DNA of 7,477 nucleotides from an uncultured Spirochaetaceae bacterium. Its GTDB lineage: Bacteria > Spirochaetota > Spirochaetia > Sphaerochaetales > Sphaerochaetaceae. The number at the start of each line of letters is the position of its first letter. The stretch's first letter is position 1. Made by a program: the position numbers and the translations under genes. The notes under the pieces are model-generated. The model did no database searches and was not told the origin of the DNA. It worked only from the letters and a program-made list of their open reading frames with translations. The stretch lies in NCBI GenBank assembly GCA_944389985.1, contig CALXON010000006.1, positions 1 through 7,477 on the forward strand, read 5' to 3'. Below, in pieces: positions 1 to 6,697 of this stretch.

Positions 1-396
1 CCGGACAGTGTCGAATATCTGAAGTATCCCAAGATTCTCAAGGCATGCCCTCACGAGACTCTCGCCCTTGAATGTGGCCACACCAAGCAGGTATCCTCTC
101 TCATGCAGGGTCTCAAGGAGTCCTTTCATTCCGGGATACAGCTCCATCATGTACATTCCACGAGCGGCATACTCCTTCCTGTAGATCCTCACCGCATCAT
201 CAAGGAGTGACTCATCGAGACCGAACGCGATGGAGAAGCATGAACGGAGAGGTGGCCCGACAAAACGCCTCAGCTCCTCGTCAGAATACTCCCTCCTTAT
301 GCCCAGAGTACGGACCGTATGCAGGGCCGTGTGGAATATACCTGCGGATGAGTCAGCAAGCGTGCCATCGAAATCGAAGAGCACAGCCTTAGCCAT
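1..396 (-). CDS. HAD-superfamily phosphatase (phosphoglycolate-phosphatase-like), 3' end cut by window edge
   Basis: Reading the minus strand from the ATG at 396 gives 132 open codons with no stop to the window edge. The protein opens MAKAVLFDFDGTLADS, the HAD motif I: D8 would be the nucleophile and D10 the general acid/base. A helical cap follows, containing FVGPPL at about residues 45-50, a pattern seen in the phosphoglycolate-phosphatase-like branch. LLGVATFKGESLV at about 103-115 is motif II, with T108 in the Thr/Ser position. Motifs III and IV would lie beyond the edge; the family is usually about 210-220 residues, so roughly 80-90 are missing. The start is supported by GGAG seven bases upstream and by the motif lying at the usual distance from the N-terminus. 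The gene overlaps the stop of the upstream phosphatase gene by 8 bp (ATGGCTAA), so coupled translation is likely. The substrate is not determined; 2-phosphoglycolate, pyrophosphate, a nucleotide or a sugar phosphate are all possible. Confidence 0.9.
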   Translation of the reverse strand, partial: MAKAVLFDFDGTLADSSAGIFHTALHTVRTLGIRREYSDEELRRFVGPPLRSCFSIAFGLDESLLDDAVRIYRKEYAARGMYMMELYPGMKGLLETLHERGYLLGVATFKGESLVRACLENLGILQIFDTVR

Positions 397-1165
397 TGAT
401 GCACTCCATCATAGCCTCATGGGCACATGCAGATGATGCGGCTATCTCTATCCACGAGTCATCCTCCGCAAGGAGCGTCACCTTCCCTCCTGCCTCCCTG
501 ACAATGATCATTCCTGCAGCGCAGTCATAGATATGCAGACCAAGCTCATAGTACATGCTGACGCGGCCCGATGCCACATAGCACAGTGATATTGCTGCAG
601 AGCCGAGCGATCTCATATCCGAGACGGTATAGTAGAACCTCTCCATCCTCTCCATGTACTCATGAAGGAGATGGTGGTGTCTGTGAGGTGGTACAAGTAT
701 GGCAAGTGTCTCACCAAGGGGTGTGGTCTCATCGGTATGGATTCTCCTGCCATTGAGGAAAGCACCCTCTCCTCTGAATGCATGGAACTCCTCATCCTGT
801 CTGGGAACCATCACTATGCCGAATGCGATGCCATCCTCATCCTCGAACGCCACGGAGATCGTGTAATCAGGGAAGGATGCCATGAAGTCGACAGTACCGT
901 CGATGGGATCTATTATCCAGCGGCTGCTTCCTTCACCGCTCTCTCCCGACTCCTCTCCAAGGAAGGAATCCTCTGGAAATGAACGTGAAAGCGATGAGAT
1001 CAGAAGACGCTCACACTCCCTGTCTGCTGCGGTGACGTAATCATTCTCGGCCTTGGCCGTTATCGAAGAACGGAGATTCTCATGCGAGAGCAGGAAGAGG
1101 GATGCCTCCCTGACTGCCTTTCTCGCCTTCTCATACCGTTCATGAAGGGCAGCTCTGTCCATCAT
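389..1165 (-). CDS. Inositol monophosphatase family protein (Mg2+-dependent phosphatase)
   Basis: This is a 258-residue protein, the normal size for the inositol monophosphatase fold. The motifs appear in order: NDYVTAADRE (41-50), GEES (70-73), WIIDPIDGTVDF (83-94) and HIYDCAAGMI (211-220). By family knowledge the metal ligands would be E71, D86, D89 and D214, all present. Two positions differ from the textbook motifs: DPIDGT is followed by VDF rather than TNF, and the usual WDxAAG is YDCAAG. The family hydrolyses small phosphomonoesters in the cytoplasm. Members act on inositol phosphate, 3'-phosphoadenosine 5'-phosphate, fructose bisphosphate or histidinol phosphate, and sequence alone does not choose here. 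The start is ambiguous: the first ATG (1165) forms an ATGA overlap with the upstream stop but sits only 3 bases after the AGAGGGG Shine-Dalgarno, whereas the second ATG (1162) sits 6 bases after it. The gene is the second of a three-gene unit and overlaps the HAD gene downstream. Confidence 0.93.
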   Translation of the reverse strand: MMDRAALHERYEKARKAVREASLFLLSHENLRSSITAKAENDYVTAADRECERLLISSLSRSFPEDSFLGEESGESGEGSSRWIIDPIDGTVDFMASFPDYTISVAFEDEDGIAFGIVMVPRQDEEFHAFRGEGAFLNGRRIHTDETTPLGETLAILVPPHRHHHLLHEYMERMERFYYTVSDMRSLGSAAISLCYVASGRVSMYYELGLHIYDCAAGMIIVREAGGKVTLLAEDDSWIEIAASSACAHEAMMECING

Positions 1166-4002
1166 CTGCCCCTCTGTATGAGCTGCTCTCCGATGATCGT
1201 GCAGATCTTCCAGTTCGACGGAGAGAACGATGATGGAGTGATGACTGTCTCCTCAGCCTCCTCAAGCTCATATGCAGTGTCTATGACAAGGATGAGCGCA
1301 TTCCACTCCGTCTTGTGCTTGGAGTACATGACCGCACCTGCATTGTTCAGGAGTTCTTCCTTCCTCAGCTCATCACGGACGGCATTCGGGGACGCAAGGA
1401 TGACAGAGATCGAATAATCGAAGACCGAGAACATCTTGTCCTTGCCATCTGCCTGCTGCTTCTCCCAGCTGGTCCTGATCACACGGGAAAGGTATTCAAG
1501 CATCTCCCTGTCCGCTGCACGGAGGAAGTTCATGAAAGCGCTGTCAGGCTCAAGACGGGATGCGATGTCGGCAAGTATTCCGTCAAGCTCCAGAGTCTCC
1601 TCCGTCTCTTCCTCATCATCCTCTTCAGGGACGACAGGTGCATCCGCTGTGCCGGACATCACGAAAAGCGATCCGCCGTCCTCTGTCTCGACCTTACGGA
1701 CGATTCCTTTATCGACAAGGGTCTCCGCGCTCTCGGAAACCGGTTCCTCCTTCTCACATACAGGAACCTCATACGGCTTTTCCTCAAAAGAGAGAGGAAG
1801 CTGGATCTCAAACTCATCCCTGACAACTGTTTCAGGAATGATGACAACATTAGGCTCCGGAGCGCTGTACTCCTTCTCGACGAACTCTGACGGAAGGACT
1901 GTATCAAAAGACTCGATACCAGTGGTGTCAGGAATATCGGTTTCTGTATGCTCCTCTTCCTCCGGCTCCACATCATTCTTCAGAGGATCATCGGCCTCAT
2001 CCTCCTCGCTCGCCTTCTCAAGGACAGGCTCCTGGATCTTCTCCTCACCCGTCTCTGCAAAGCGTGCAGCCTCATCCTCAGTGCTGATGTATGAACGCTC
2101 CTCGTCCTCAGCATCCAGTTCGGATACAGTCTCGCTCAGAAGCTCATCAAGGAATGAGAGCTGGTCTGGATCATCCTGCACAGGCTGGGGCTTCTCATAC
2201 TCATCTTCCTTCTCGGCCTCATCGTACAGAGGCTCATCCTCCGGCTCGGGTTCAGGATCCGGATCATCATAGTAAAGCTGATCATCGTAGATGTAGTCGT
2301 CATCATCGAGCTCCTTCTCATACTCATCAGCCTCTCTCTCCATCTTCTGATCCTTCTCTATGATATCCGGAGTGAGCTCATACTTGTCCTGCAGTGCTCT
2401 GATCTCCTCAGATCTTCCGGAAACCGTATAGTCGGGAATGTCCTCTTCCAGACTCTTCTCCTTCTCCTCCAGTTCCCTCTCCTTCTCGTCATCATCCTGC
2501 GTATCGTACTCATACTCATCGGAAACAGGATCATCGATGGTCTCATCAGCTTCCTGGGAGTAATCGATATAGTCCTCGTCAGCCTCCTCAAGGAGTTCTG
2601 ACACTGCATCGGTCTCTCCAAGGTCGAGCTTTCCGAAGATCGTCCTCAGAAGCTCCGACCTCAGCTCCTTGTCCCTTGCGGCCCTGAAAAGCTGGTAGAC
2701 AGAGGTGGAGAAGACATTGTCATCAAGCTGCTTCAGCTCGGAAAATCCGTCCGGATCGATGAAGAGAAGCCTGTGGCCGGGCATCGGCTTCACGTTCGCA
2801 TCCTCCCGGCGTCTTATAAGACGGGCTGCGTAGAACTCCGGTGACTGATATGCGTTCACCTCGGTAAGCGAGGAGATTACACGAATATCTATCTTGTTTC
2901 CATCAAAGGAATAGACTTCAGGAACGCCTGTCTTTGAGAAGATCAGGGAGCAGACGTTGTAGGCAGCTTCGGTATCTGTCAGATAGAGCGATGCGTTCTC
3001 CGCAAGGATCCTCTCTCCATAGAAGAGGATATGTCCTGACACGAATGAGAAATACATCCCGCCGAAGCGGATGAACGGGAAGACTGTCGAAGGCCATGTT
3101 CCCTTCGTGAGGAAGTTCTCCATGTCGAGAGTGCCCGGATAAACTGAAAGTGTCTCATAGGCCTTCTCAGGAAGATCAGAGACGAACTCGGGACGGAAAA
3201 GGTCGAAGTCATCGCGCTGTCCTGCAAGCCGTGAGACACGGCCCTCCCATCCTTCCTCATGAACTATGATGTCCCTGAGCTCATCCTCACTCTTCTCCGC
3301 ATAGCGCCCGTCACTTCTCTTCTGAGCCATCAGAAGCATCATCTCGGCTTTGTATACGGATATGTCCTCAGTAAGTCTGTCGATGCCCTCGACTCCCTGT
3401 CTGGAAACCTTGTACAGCTCCTCGGCAAGCTTCTCAGGATTCACTCCGAAAAGCTCCATGCACTTCGCAGGATCGGAGGCCATTGAGCCATACCAGAGGT
3501 AGATTGAGCGGTTGATGCTGTCAGAGGACTCTGCAGGAGGAAAGAGCTGCTCTGCGATCGTATCCCTGTAGGACTCCGCATCCTCCTCCATGATCTTGCC
3601 GCTTCTGACCACATAGACCGTGTATGCGTCGATGAAGCGGATCATGCGCCTCACGACATCCTCGACAAGCGACACTATGCGGTTCCAGTCTTTCTGCTTT
3701 ATCGCCCTGTTCGATGATATACCGGATGAGACATCGTATACGGTGCACTGCACGACCGACTGCAGGAGCACTGGCAGAAGATGGGCCACAAGCTGGGCCT
3801 CAGGATCTTTTGCACGGCTTCTCGCCATCCTCCTCTCTTCCCATGCCGCCATCTTGAGCACTTCAAGCGGATGATAAGGCTTCATGCACCTGGCTATATT
3901 CCCGATGTCCAGGGAAATATAGTTCCTGGCCTCATCCATATTCCTACTGGCTTTCTCCTTCGACATGGACGAAAGAGCTGAAAGATCTGCAAACAATGCC
4001 AC
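1162..4002 (-). CDS. Large acidic protein of unknown function, three-part architecture
   Basis: I do not recognise this 946-residue protein. It has no signal peptide or membrane segment, so it is probably cytoplasmic. Residues about 1-465 look globular, mixed helix and strand, and include an aromatic-rich stretch VFPFIRFGGMYFSFVSGHIL (307-326). Residues about 466-805 are acidic low complexity: by hand count 131 of 340 residues at 471-810 are Asp or Glu. This part has runs such as PDPEPEPEDEP and a charged, probably coiled segment at 505-520, broken by short hydrophobic islands (DQLSFLDELL at 613-622; NVVIIPETVV at 718-727; EIQLPLSFEEKPYEV at 732-746). Residues about 806-946 again look globular and end in NWKICTIIGEQLIQRGR. 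The start is a GTG, supported by AGGAGA five bases upstream and by the promoter-like box just before it. The stop overlaps the phosphatase start (ATGA), so it heads a unit with two phosphatase genes. A scaffold or regulatory role is possible, but there is no direct evidence. Confidence 0.88.
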   Translation of the reverse strand: MALFADLSALSSMSKEKASRNMDEARNYISLDIGNIARCMKPYHPLEVLKMAAWEERRMARSRAKDPEAQLVAHLLPVLLQSVVQCTVYDVSSGISSNRAIKQKDWNRIVSLVEDVVRRMIRFIDAYTVYVVRSGKIMEEDAESYRDTIAEQLFPPAESSDSINRSIYLWYGSMASDPAKCMELFGVNPEKLAEELYKVSRQGVEGIDRLTEDISVYKAEMMLLMAQKRSDGRYAEKSEDELRDIIVHEEGWEGRVSRLAGQRDDFDLFRPEFVSDLPEKAYETLSVYPGTLDMENFLTKGTWPSTVFPFIRFGGMYFSFVSGHILFYGERILAENASLYLTDTEAAYNVCSLIFSKTGVPEVYSFDGNKIDIRVISSLTEVNAYQSPEFYAARLIRRREDANVKPMPGHRLLFIDPDGFSELKQLDDNVFSTSVYQLFRAARDKELRSELLRTIFGKLDLGETDAVSELLEEADEDYIDYSQEADETIDDPVSDEYEYDTQDDDEKERELEEKEKSLEEDIPDYTVSGRSEEIRALQDKYELTPDIIEKDQKMEREADEYEKELDDDDYIYDDQLYYDDPDPEPEPEDEPLYDEAEKEDEYEKPQPVQDDPDQLSFLDELLSETVSELDAEDEERSYISTEDEAARFAETGEEKIQEPVLEKASEEDEADDPLKNDVEPEEEEHTETDIPDTTGIESFDTVLPSEFVEKEYSAPEPNVVIIPETVVRDEFEIQLPLSFEEKPYEVPVCEKEEPVSESAETLVDKGIVRKVETEDGGSLFVMSGTADAPVVPEEDDEEETEETLELDGILADIASRLEPDSAFMNFLRAADREMLEYLSRVIRTSWEKQQADGKDKMFSVFDYSISVILASPNAVRDELRKEELLNNAGAVMYSKHKTEWNALILVIDTAYELEEAEETVITPSSFSPSNWKICTIIGEQLIQRGR
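1169..1175 (-). promoter_or_regulatory. Ribosome binding site of the inositol monophosphatase gene; bears on start choice
   Basis: The minus strand reads AGAGGGG-CAG-ATG-ATG. The site lies inside the last codons of the upstream gene. Its spacing is 3 bases to the first ATG and 6 to the second, so the second ATG (1162) is favoured on spacing, while the first gives the familiar ATGA stop/start overlap. The protein differs by one Met only. Confidence 0.6.
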
Positions 4003-4007
4003 GCTTC

Positions 4008-4013
4008 TCTCCT
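4008..4013 (-). promoter_or_regulatory. Shine-Dalgarno site that fixes the GTG start at 4002
   Basis: The minus strand reads AGGAGA-GAAGC-GTG. This strong site at correct spacing is the reason to accept the GTG at 4002. The next in-frame Met, residue 13, lies further in with no better site before it. Confidence 0.75.
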
Positions 4014-4024
4014 ACCAACCTGGG

Positions 4025-4053
4025 ATTATATATTATTGCACTGAATCACGGAA
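4025..4053 (-). promoter_or_regulatory. Candidate sigma-70-type promoter for the acidic protein / phosphatase unit
   Basis: A perfect TATAAT lies at 4030-4025 on the minus strand, in an AT-rich stretch (AATAATATATAAT) between the terminator of the preceding unit and the GTG start. The hexamer 17 bases upstream is TTCCGT, a poor -35. A transcript starting about seven bases after the box would have a leader of only about 16 bases, just enough for the Shine-Dalgarno. The call rests on the -10 and its position. Confidence 0.45.
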
Positions 4054-4065
4054 CCCTGAGGGGAC

Positions 4066-4093
4066 AAAAGAAAGATGCGGTCTGGCCGCATCT
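4066..4093 (-). terminator. Intrinsic terminator of the prs-aminotransferase unit
   Basis: On the minus strand AGATGCGG, loop CCAGA and CCGCATCT form a perfect 8-bp stem with a 5-base loop (4093-4073), followed by the T-rich run TTCTTTTG. The first stem base is the last base of the aminotransferase TGA stop, so the terminator abuts the gene with no spacer. There is no T-rich run on the other side, so it works in the minus direction only. Confidence 0.85.
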
Positions 4094-5298
4094 CAACGTA
4101 CACCCATGACCTGGGTACGGTATGCCTTGAGTCCTTCCTCAAGACACTTCGCCGCCATCACGAGCTCATCCTCATTCAGGACATATGCGAATCTTGCCTG
4201 ACGCCTGCCCAGTCCCTTCGTGACATAGAAGTCCTCCGCAGGGGCGAACATTACAGTACAGCCGTTGTATGAGAAATCACGGAGCATGAAGAGCGCGAAC
4301 TTCTCGGCATCATCGACAGGAAGGTCCGCGACGAAGTAGAAAGCTCCTTTCGGGAGGCTGCATCTGACTCCTGGAATCCTCTGCATGTGCTTTATGAGAG
4401 TGTTCCTACGTCTCTCGTACTCTGCCCTGACATGCTCCACATACTCCTCGGGGGCCGTGAGAGCCGCAGCTGCCGCGACCTGCTCTACAGCTGGAGGACA
4501 GAGCCTTGCCTGCGCCAGTTTCAGCGCGGACTGTATGACCTCATGGTTGAGTGTGACTATCGCTCCGATCCTCGCTCCGCACATCGAGAAACGCTTGGAG
4601 AAGGAGTCAATGCAGATCACCCTGTCCTGATACTCCGGAAATGAGAGGACTGAGGTGAATGACTTGCCGTCATAGCAGAACTCCCTGTATACCTCATCGA
4701 CCACAAGGAAGATATCATGCTTCCTGCACAGTTCCAGAAGGTTCCTCAGTTCCTCGGGCGTGTATACATGTCCGGTAGGATTGTTCGGGGAGCAGAGCAT
4801 GATGCCCATTGTCTTCTTGTTTATCTTCTTCTCGAACTCGTCGATGGAAGGAAGGACGAAGTTGTCATCTGAAGATGAGGAGACAGGACGGAGTGTGACC
4901 ATCGCCATGTTCGCGAATGTCGCGACATTCGTGTAGTACGGCTCCGGGATGATGAACTCATCATAGGGATCGCAGAGTGTCGTGAACACGAACTGGATGG
5001 CCTCGGATCCGCCGGTTGTGATCAGAATGTCATCGGCAGAGACCGAGATGCCGTACTTCCTGTAGTAGGAAACAAGTCCCCTTCTCAGCTCAAGCTCTCC
5101 CTCGGAGATTCCATACTCGATGATATCCTTATCAAAGCTCTGTATGGCCTTTATCGCCTCAGGCGGTGTCTTGATGTCTGGCTGTCCGATATTGAGATGA
5201 ATGACATGGATACCCTTGTTCTTCGCATCGCGTGCGTAGGGTACGAGTCTTCTGATCGGGGAACACTGGAATCCCGATATCCTGTTCGACATCTGCAT
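4093..5298 (-). CDS. Pyridoxal-phosphate-dependent aminotransferase, class I/II (aspartate-aminotransferase-like)
   Basis: The 401-residue length and motifs match fold-type I aminotransferases. The opening SPIRRLVPYA...HLNIGQPDI (13-42) is typical of a COG0436 branch often annotated as aspartate aminotransferase. Other landmarks are YGISEGELELR (62-72), TTGGSEA (94-100), the SPNNPTG loop (170-176, N173), VVDEVYREF (199-207, D201 contacting the pyridine nitrogen and Y204 the PLP oxygen), DSFSKRFSMCGARIG (231-245, K235 the Schiff-base lysine and R243 a phosphate contact), KGAFYF (317-322) and RQARFAYV (366-373, R369 the substrate carboxylate contact). All catalytic residues are intact. It transfers an amino group between an amino acid and a 2-oxoacid in the cytoplasm; the exact substrate pair is not readable from sequence. 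GAGAGG six bases before the ATG at 5298 supports that start over the Met at residue 3. The gene begins 10 bp after the prs stop and is followed at once by a terminator, so it is the last gene of a two-gene operon. Confidence 0.93.
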   Translation of the reverse strand: MQMSNRISGFQCSPIRRLVPYARDAKNKGIHVIHLNIGQPDIKTPPEAIKAIQSFDKDIIEYGISEGELELRRGLVSYYRKYGISVSADDILITTGGSEAIQFVFTTLCDPYDEFIIPEPYYTNVATFANMAMVTLRPVSSSSDDNFVLPSIDEFEKKINKKTMGIMLCSPNNPTGHVYTPEELRNLLELCRKHDIFLVVDEVYREFCYDGKSFTSVLSFPEYQDRVICIDSFSKRFSMCGARIGAIVTLNHEVIQSALKLAQARLCPPAVEQVAAAAALTAPEEYVEHVRAEYERRRNTLIKHMQRIPGVRCSLPKGAFYFVADLPVDDAEKFALFMLRDFSYNGCTVMFAPAEDFYVTKGLGRRQARFAYVLNEDELVMAAKCLEEGLKAYRTQVMGVR

Positions 5299-5308
5299 GC
5301 TGCACCTC

Positions 5309-6595
5309 TCAGTCCGTCAGGGCAGCGTTGTCCGCCAGAAGCGGTGCATCGGGATTGGCCTGGGATGTGTCGATGAGCTTCTGGATGAACTTCCTGTTGT
5401 CCAGAAGCGGAGATATCGAGCGGCCATGGTGGAGACGTGAGATGACGCGTGCGAAAAGCTCCGTGACATCCGCCTGGACGAACCACTCCTTCTCCAATAG
5501 TCCCTTTCCCTGATAGACGGCATTCGTTCCGATGATCCTCCAGAACACGCCCTCACGATATGCTGCGTCAAAGTTCTCGATGGCATTTCCGTTGAAGAAC
5601 GGAAGGGAGACCATGCAGATGATCTTCTTGGCACCCCTGTTCATGAGTTCCCTCATCGCAATGATCATCGTTCCGCCCGTCGCAATCATGTCATCTGCCA
5701 TCAGGACAGTCTTGCCCTTGACATCACCGAGAAGATTGATCGACTTGATGTTCGAGTTCTTCGCATCCTTCGAGACGACAGAGTAGTCACGCTCCTTGTA
5801 GAGCATCGCAAGCGGTCTGTGGAGGCCCTGTGCGTAGAACTTGTTTCTCGAGACCGCGCCTGTATCAGGAGATACGACGACAAGATCCGGATCCGAGAAG
5901 TCTATGAGCTTTCTCAGAGCGATGAGCGTCTGATAGGATCCGTGAAGGTTCTCAAGATGACATGTGGTGAACGCGTTCTCTATCTCTCTGGAGTGTATGT
6001 CGAGTGTGATGATGCGCTCCACTCCGAGTGATTCGCAGAAATGCGCGAACATCGATGCTGTGAGAGCCTCACGTCCTGCTTTCTTGTGCTGTCTCGCATA
6101 CGGATATGTGGGCAGTACGAGAGTGACGGAAAGAGCTCCCGCGAGCTTGACCGCGTTGATGGTCGTGAAGAGGAACATGAGATGATCATTCACGGACATC
6201 GGCTGCGGCTCATCAAGGCCCGCCACCTTTATCGGTGCGCTGTTGGAGACATCGTGGATGATATACACATTCAATCCTCTGACAGGATCTATGAGCTCCG
6301 CCTTCTCCTCCCCGTTCGCGAACCGGGTATACTTCACATTGATGGTGAGATCCGGGCAGTGGAAAGCCGTGGGAAGCTTACCTGCAGGTATCTTGCGGCT
6401 GTCCAGATCATCGACAAGCGTGACGAACTTCAGAAGCTCTTCCGGAGTCATGTCATGGCGCTTTGTCAGTGCCTCAGAGATCTTCTCATAGCGGTCGATA
6501 TAAAGCCTTCTCAGGTGCTTTACGACCTTACCGGTGAAATACTCAGATCCCGGGCCAGCAATGACACCGAGCTTATGGGGTTTGATGATGCTCAT
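5309..6595 (-). CDS. prs: Ribose-phosphate pyrophosphokinase (PRPP synthetase), long form
   Basis: The enzyme makes 5-phosphoribosyl-1-pyrophosphate from ribose 5-phosphate and ATP, feeding purine, pyrimidine, histidine, tryptophan and NAD synthesis. The sequence shows the family landmarks in order: KLGVIAGPGSEYFTGKVV (8-25) in place of the usual SGNSNxxLA opening, RFANGEEKAEL (91-101) for FxDGE, LPTYPYARQHKK (161-172), the metal-site region ITLDIHSREIENAF (196-209), VVSPDTGAVSR (240-250), the catalytic-loop KER (267-269), and the PRPP-binding loop VLMADDMIATGGTM (297-310). At 428 residues it is over 100 longer than the common bacterial enzyme of about 315. Part of the excess lies between about residues 28 and 85, where a helical block (YIDRYEKISEALTKRHDM, 32-49) is inserted, and part in the C-terminal extension past about 385. 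Its start has only a weak Shine-Dalgarno (TAGAG, seven bases upstream) and a perfect palindrome just before that. The gene is first in an operon with the aminotransferase. Confidence 0.93.
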   Translation of the reverse strand: MSIIKPHKLGVIAGPGSEYFTGKVVKHLRRLYIDRYEKISEALTKRHDMTPEELLKFVTLVDDLDSRKIPAGKLPTAFHCPDLTINVKYTRFANGEEKAELIDPVRGLNVYIIHDVSNSAPIKVAGLDEPQPMSVNDHLMFLFTTINAVKLAGALSVTLVLPTYPYARQHKKAGREALTASMFAHFCESLGVERIITLDIHSREIENAFTTCHLENLHGSYQTLIALRKLIDFSDPDLVVVSPDTGAVSRNKFYAQGLHRPLAMLYKERDYSVVSKDAKNSNIKSINLLGDVKGKTVLMADDMIATGGTMIIAMRELMNRGAKKIICMVSLPFFNGNAIENFDAAYREGVFWRIIGTNAVYQGKGLLEKEWFVQADVTELFARVISRLHHGRSISPLLDNRKFIQKLIDTSQANPDAPLLADNAALTD

Positions 6596-6606
6596 GGCTA
6601 AACTCT

Positions 6607-6623
6607 ATTGCATAAGATGCAAT
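6607..6623. promoter_or_regulatory. Perfect 17-bp palindrome just upstream of prs (possible operator or leader hairpin)
   Basis: The sequence is ATTGCAT-aag-ATGCAAT, with 7-bp arms and a 3-bp centre, ending 11 bp before the prs start codon. As DNA it has the symmetry of a dimeric repressor site; as RNA it would be a weak AU-rich hairpin next to the ribosome-binding region. No T-run follows, so it is not a terminator. A regulatory role is inferred from symmetry and position only. Confidence 0.45.
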
Positions 6624-6668
6624 TGTTCAAGTCTGATTAACATGGAATGAACGGGTGAATAATATAAT

Positions 6669-6697
6669 ATTATATGAATAACTTCTTTATTTAAAAG
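6669..6697 (-). promoter_or_regulatory. Candidate promoter for the prs-aminotransferase unit
   Basis: A perfect TATAAT lies at 6674-6669 on the minus strand. It sits within the palindrome ATATAATATTATAT (6662-6675), so the same box also reads on the plus strand. The hexamer 17 bases upstream is CTTTTA, a weak -35 that overlaps the T-tract of the preceding terminator. A start near 6662 would give a leader of about 66 bases carrying the 6607-6623 palindrome near its end. An alternative is TTGAAC (6629-6624), 17 bp, TAGAGT (6606-6601), which would place the palindrome in the promoter spacer and give an almost leaderless message. Confidence 0.4.

Noticed and set aside
72..436. Two plus-strand frames over the left end of the window
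   Set aside because: They lie opposite the HAD phosphatase, whose motif I (DFDGT) and motif II are clear on the minus strand.
1315..1890. Plus-strand frame of 191 codons opposite the acidic protein's C-terminal part
   Set aside because: It lies entirely inside a well-supported minus-strand gene, shows no motif, and overlaps another plus-strand shadow frame.
1436..2272. Long plus-strand frame of 278 codons, very rich in Ser, opposite the acidic protein
   Set aside because: Its Ser/Gly/Arg bias is what the reverse complement of Glu/Asp codons (GAG, GAA, GAT, GAC) gives. It has no independent domain, and the minus-strand gene has a strong start signal and overlaps its neighbours properly.
1573..2592. 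The acidic stretch considered as a DNA tandem repeat or foreign insertion
   Set aside because: The codons vary and no fixed unit repeats at the DNA level; the frame stays intact through it, so it is low-complexity protein sequence rather than a repeat array.
6041..6601. Plus-strand frame of 186 codons opposite prs
   Set aside because: It is antisense to a highly conserved catalytic gene and has no recognisable motif or convincing start signal.
6607..6623. The 17-bp palindrome considered as an intrinsic terminator
   Set aside because: The stem is AT-rich, no T-run follows on either strand, and it sits just before a start codon; an operator or leader hairpin fits better.
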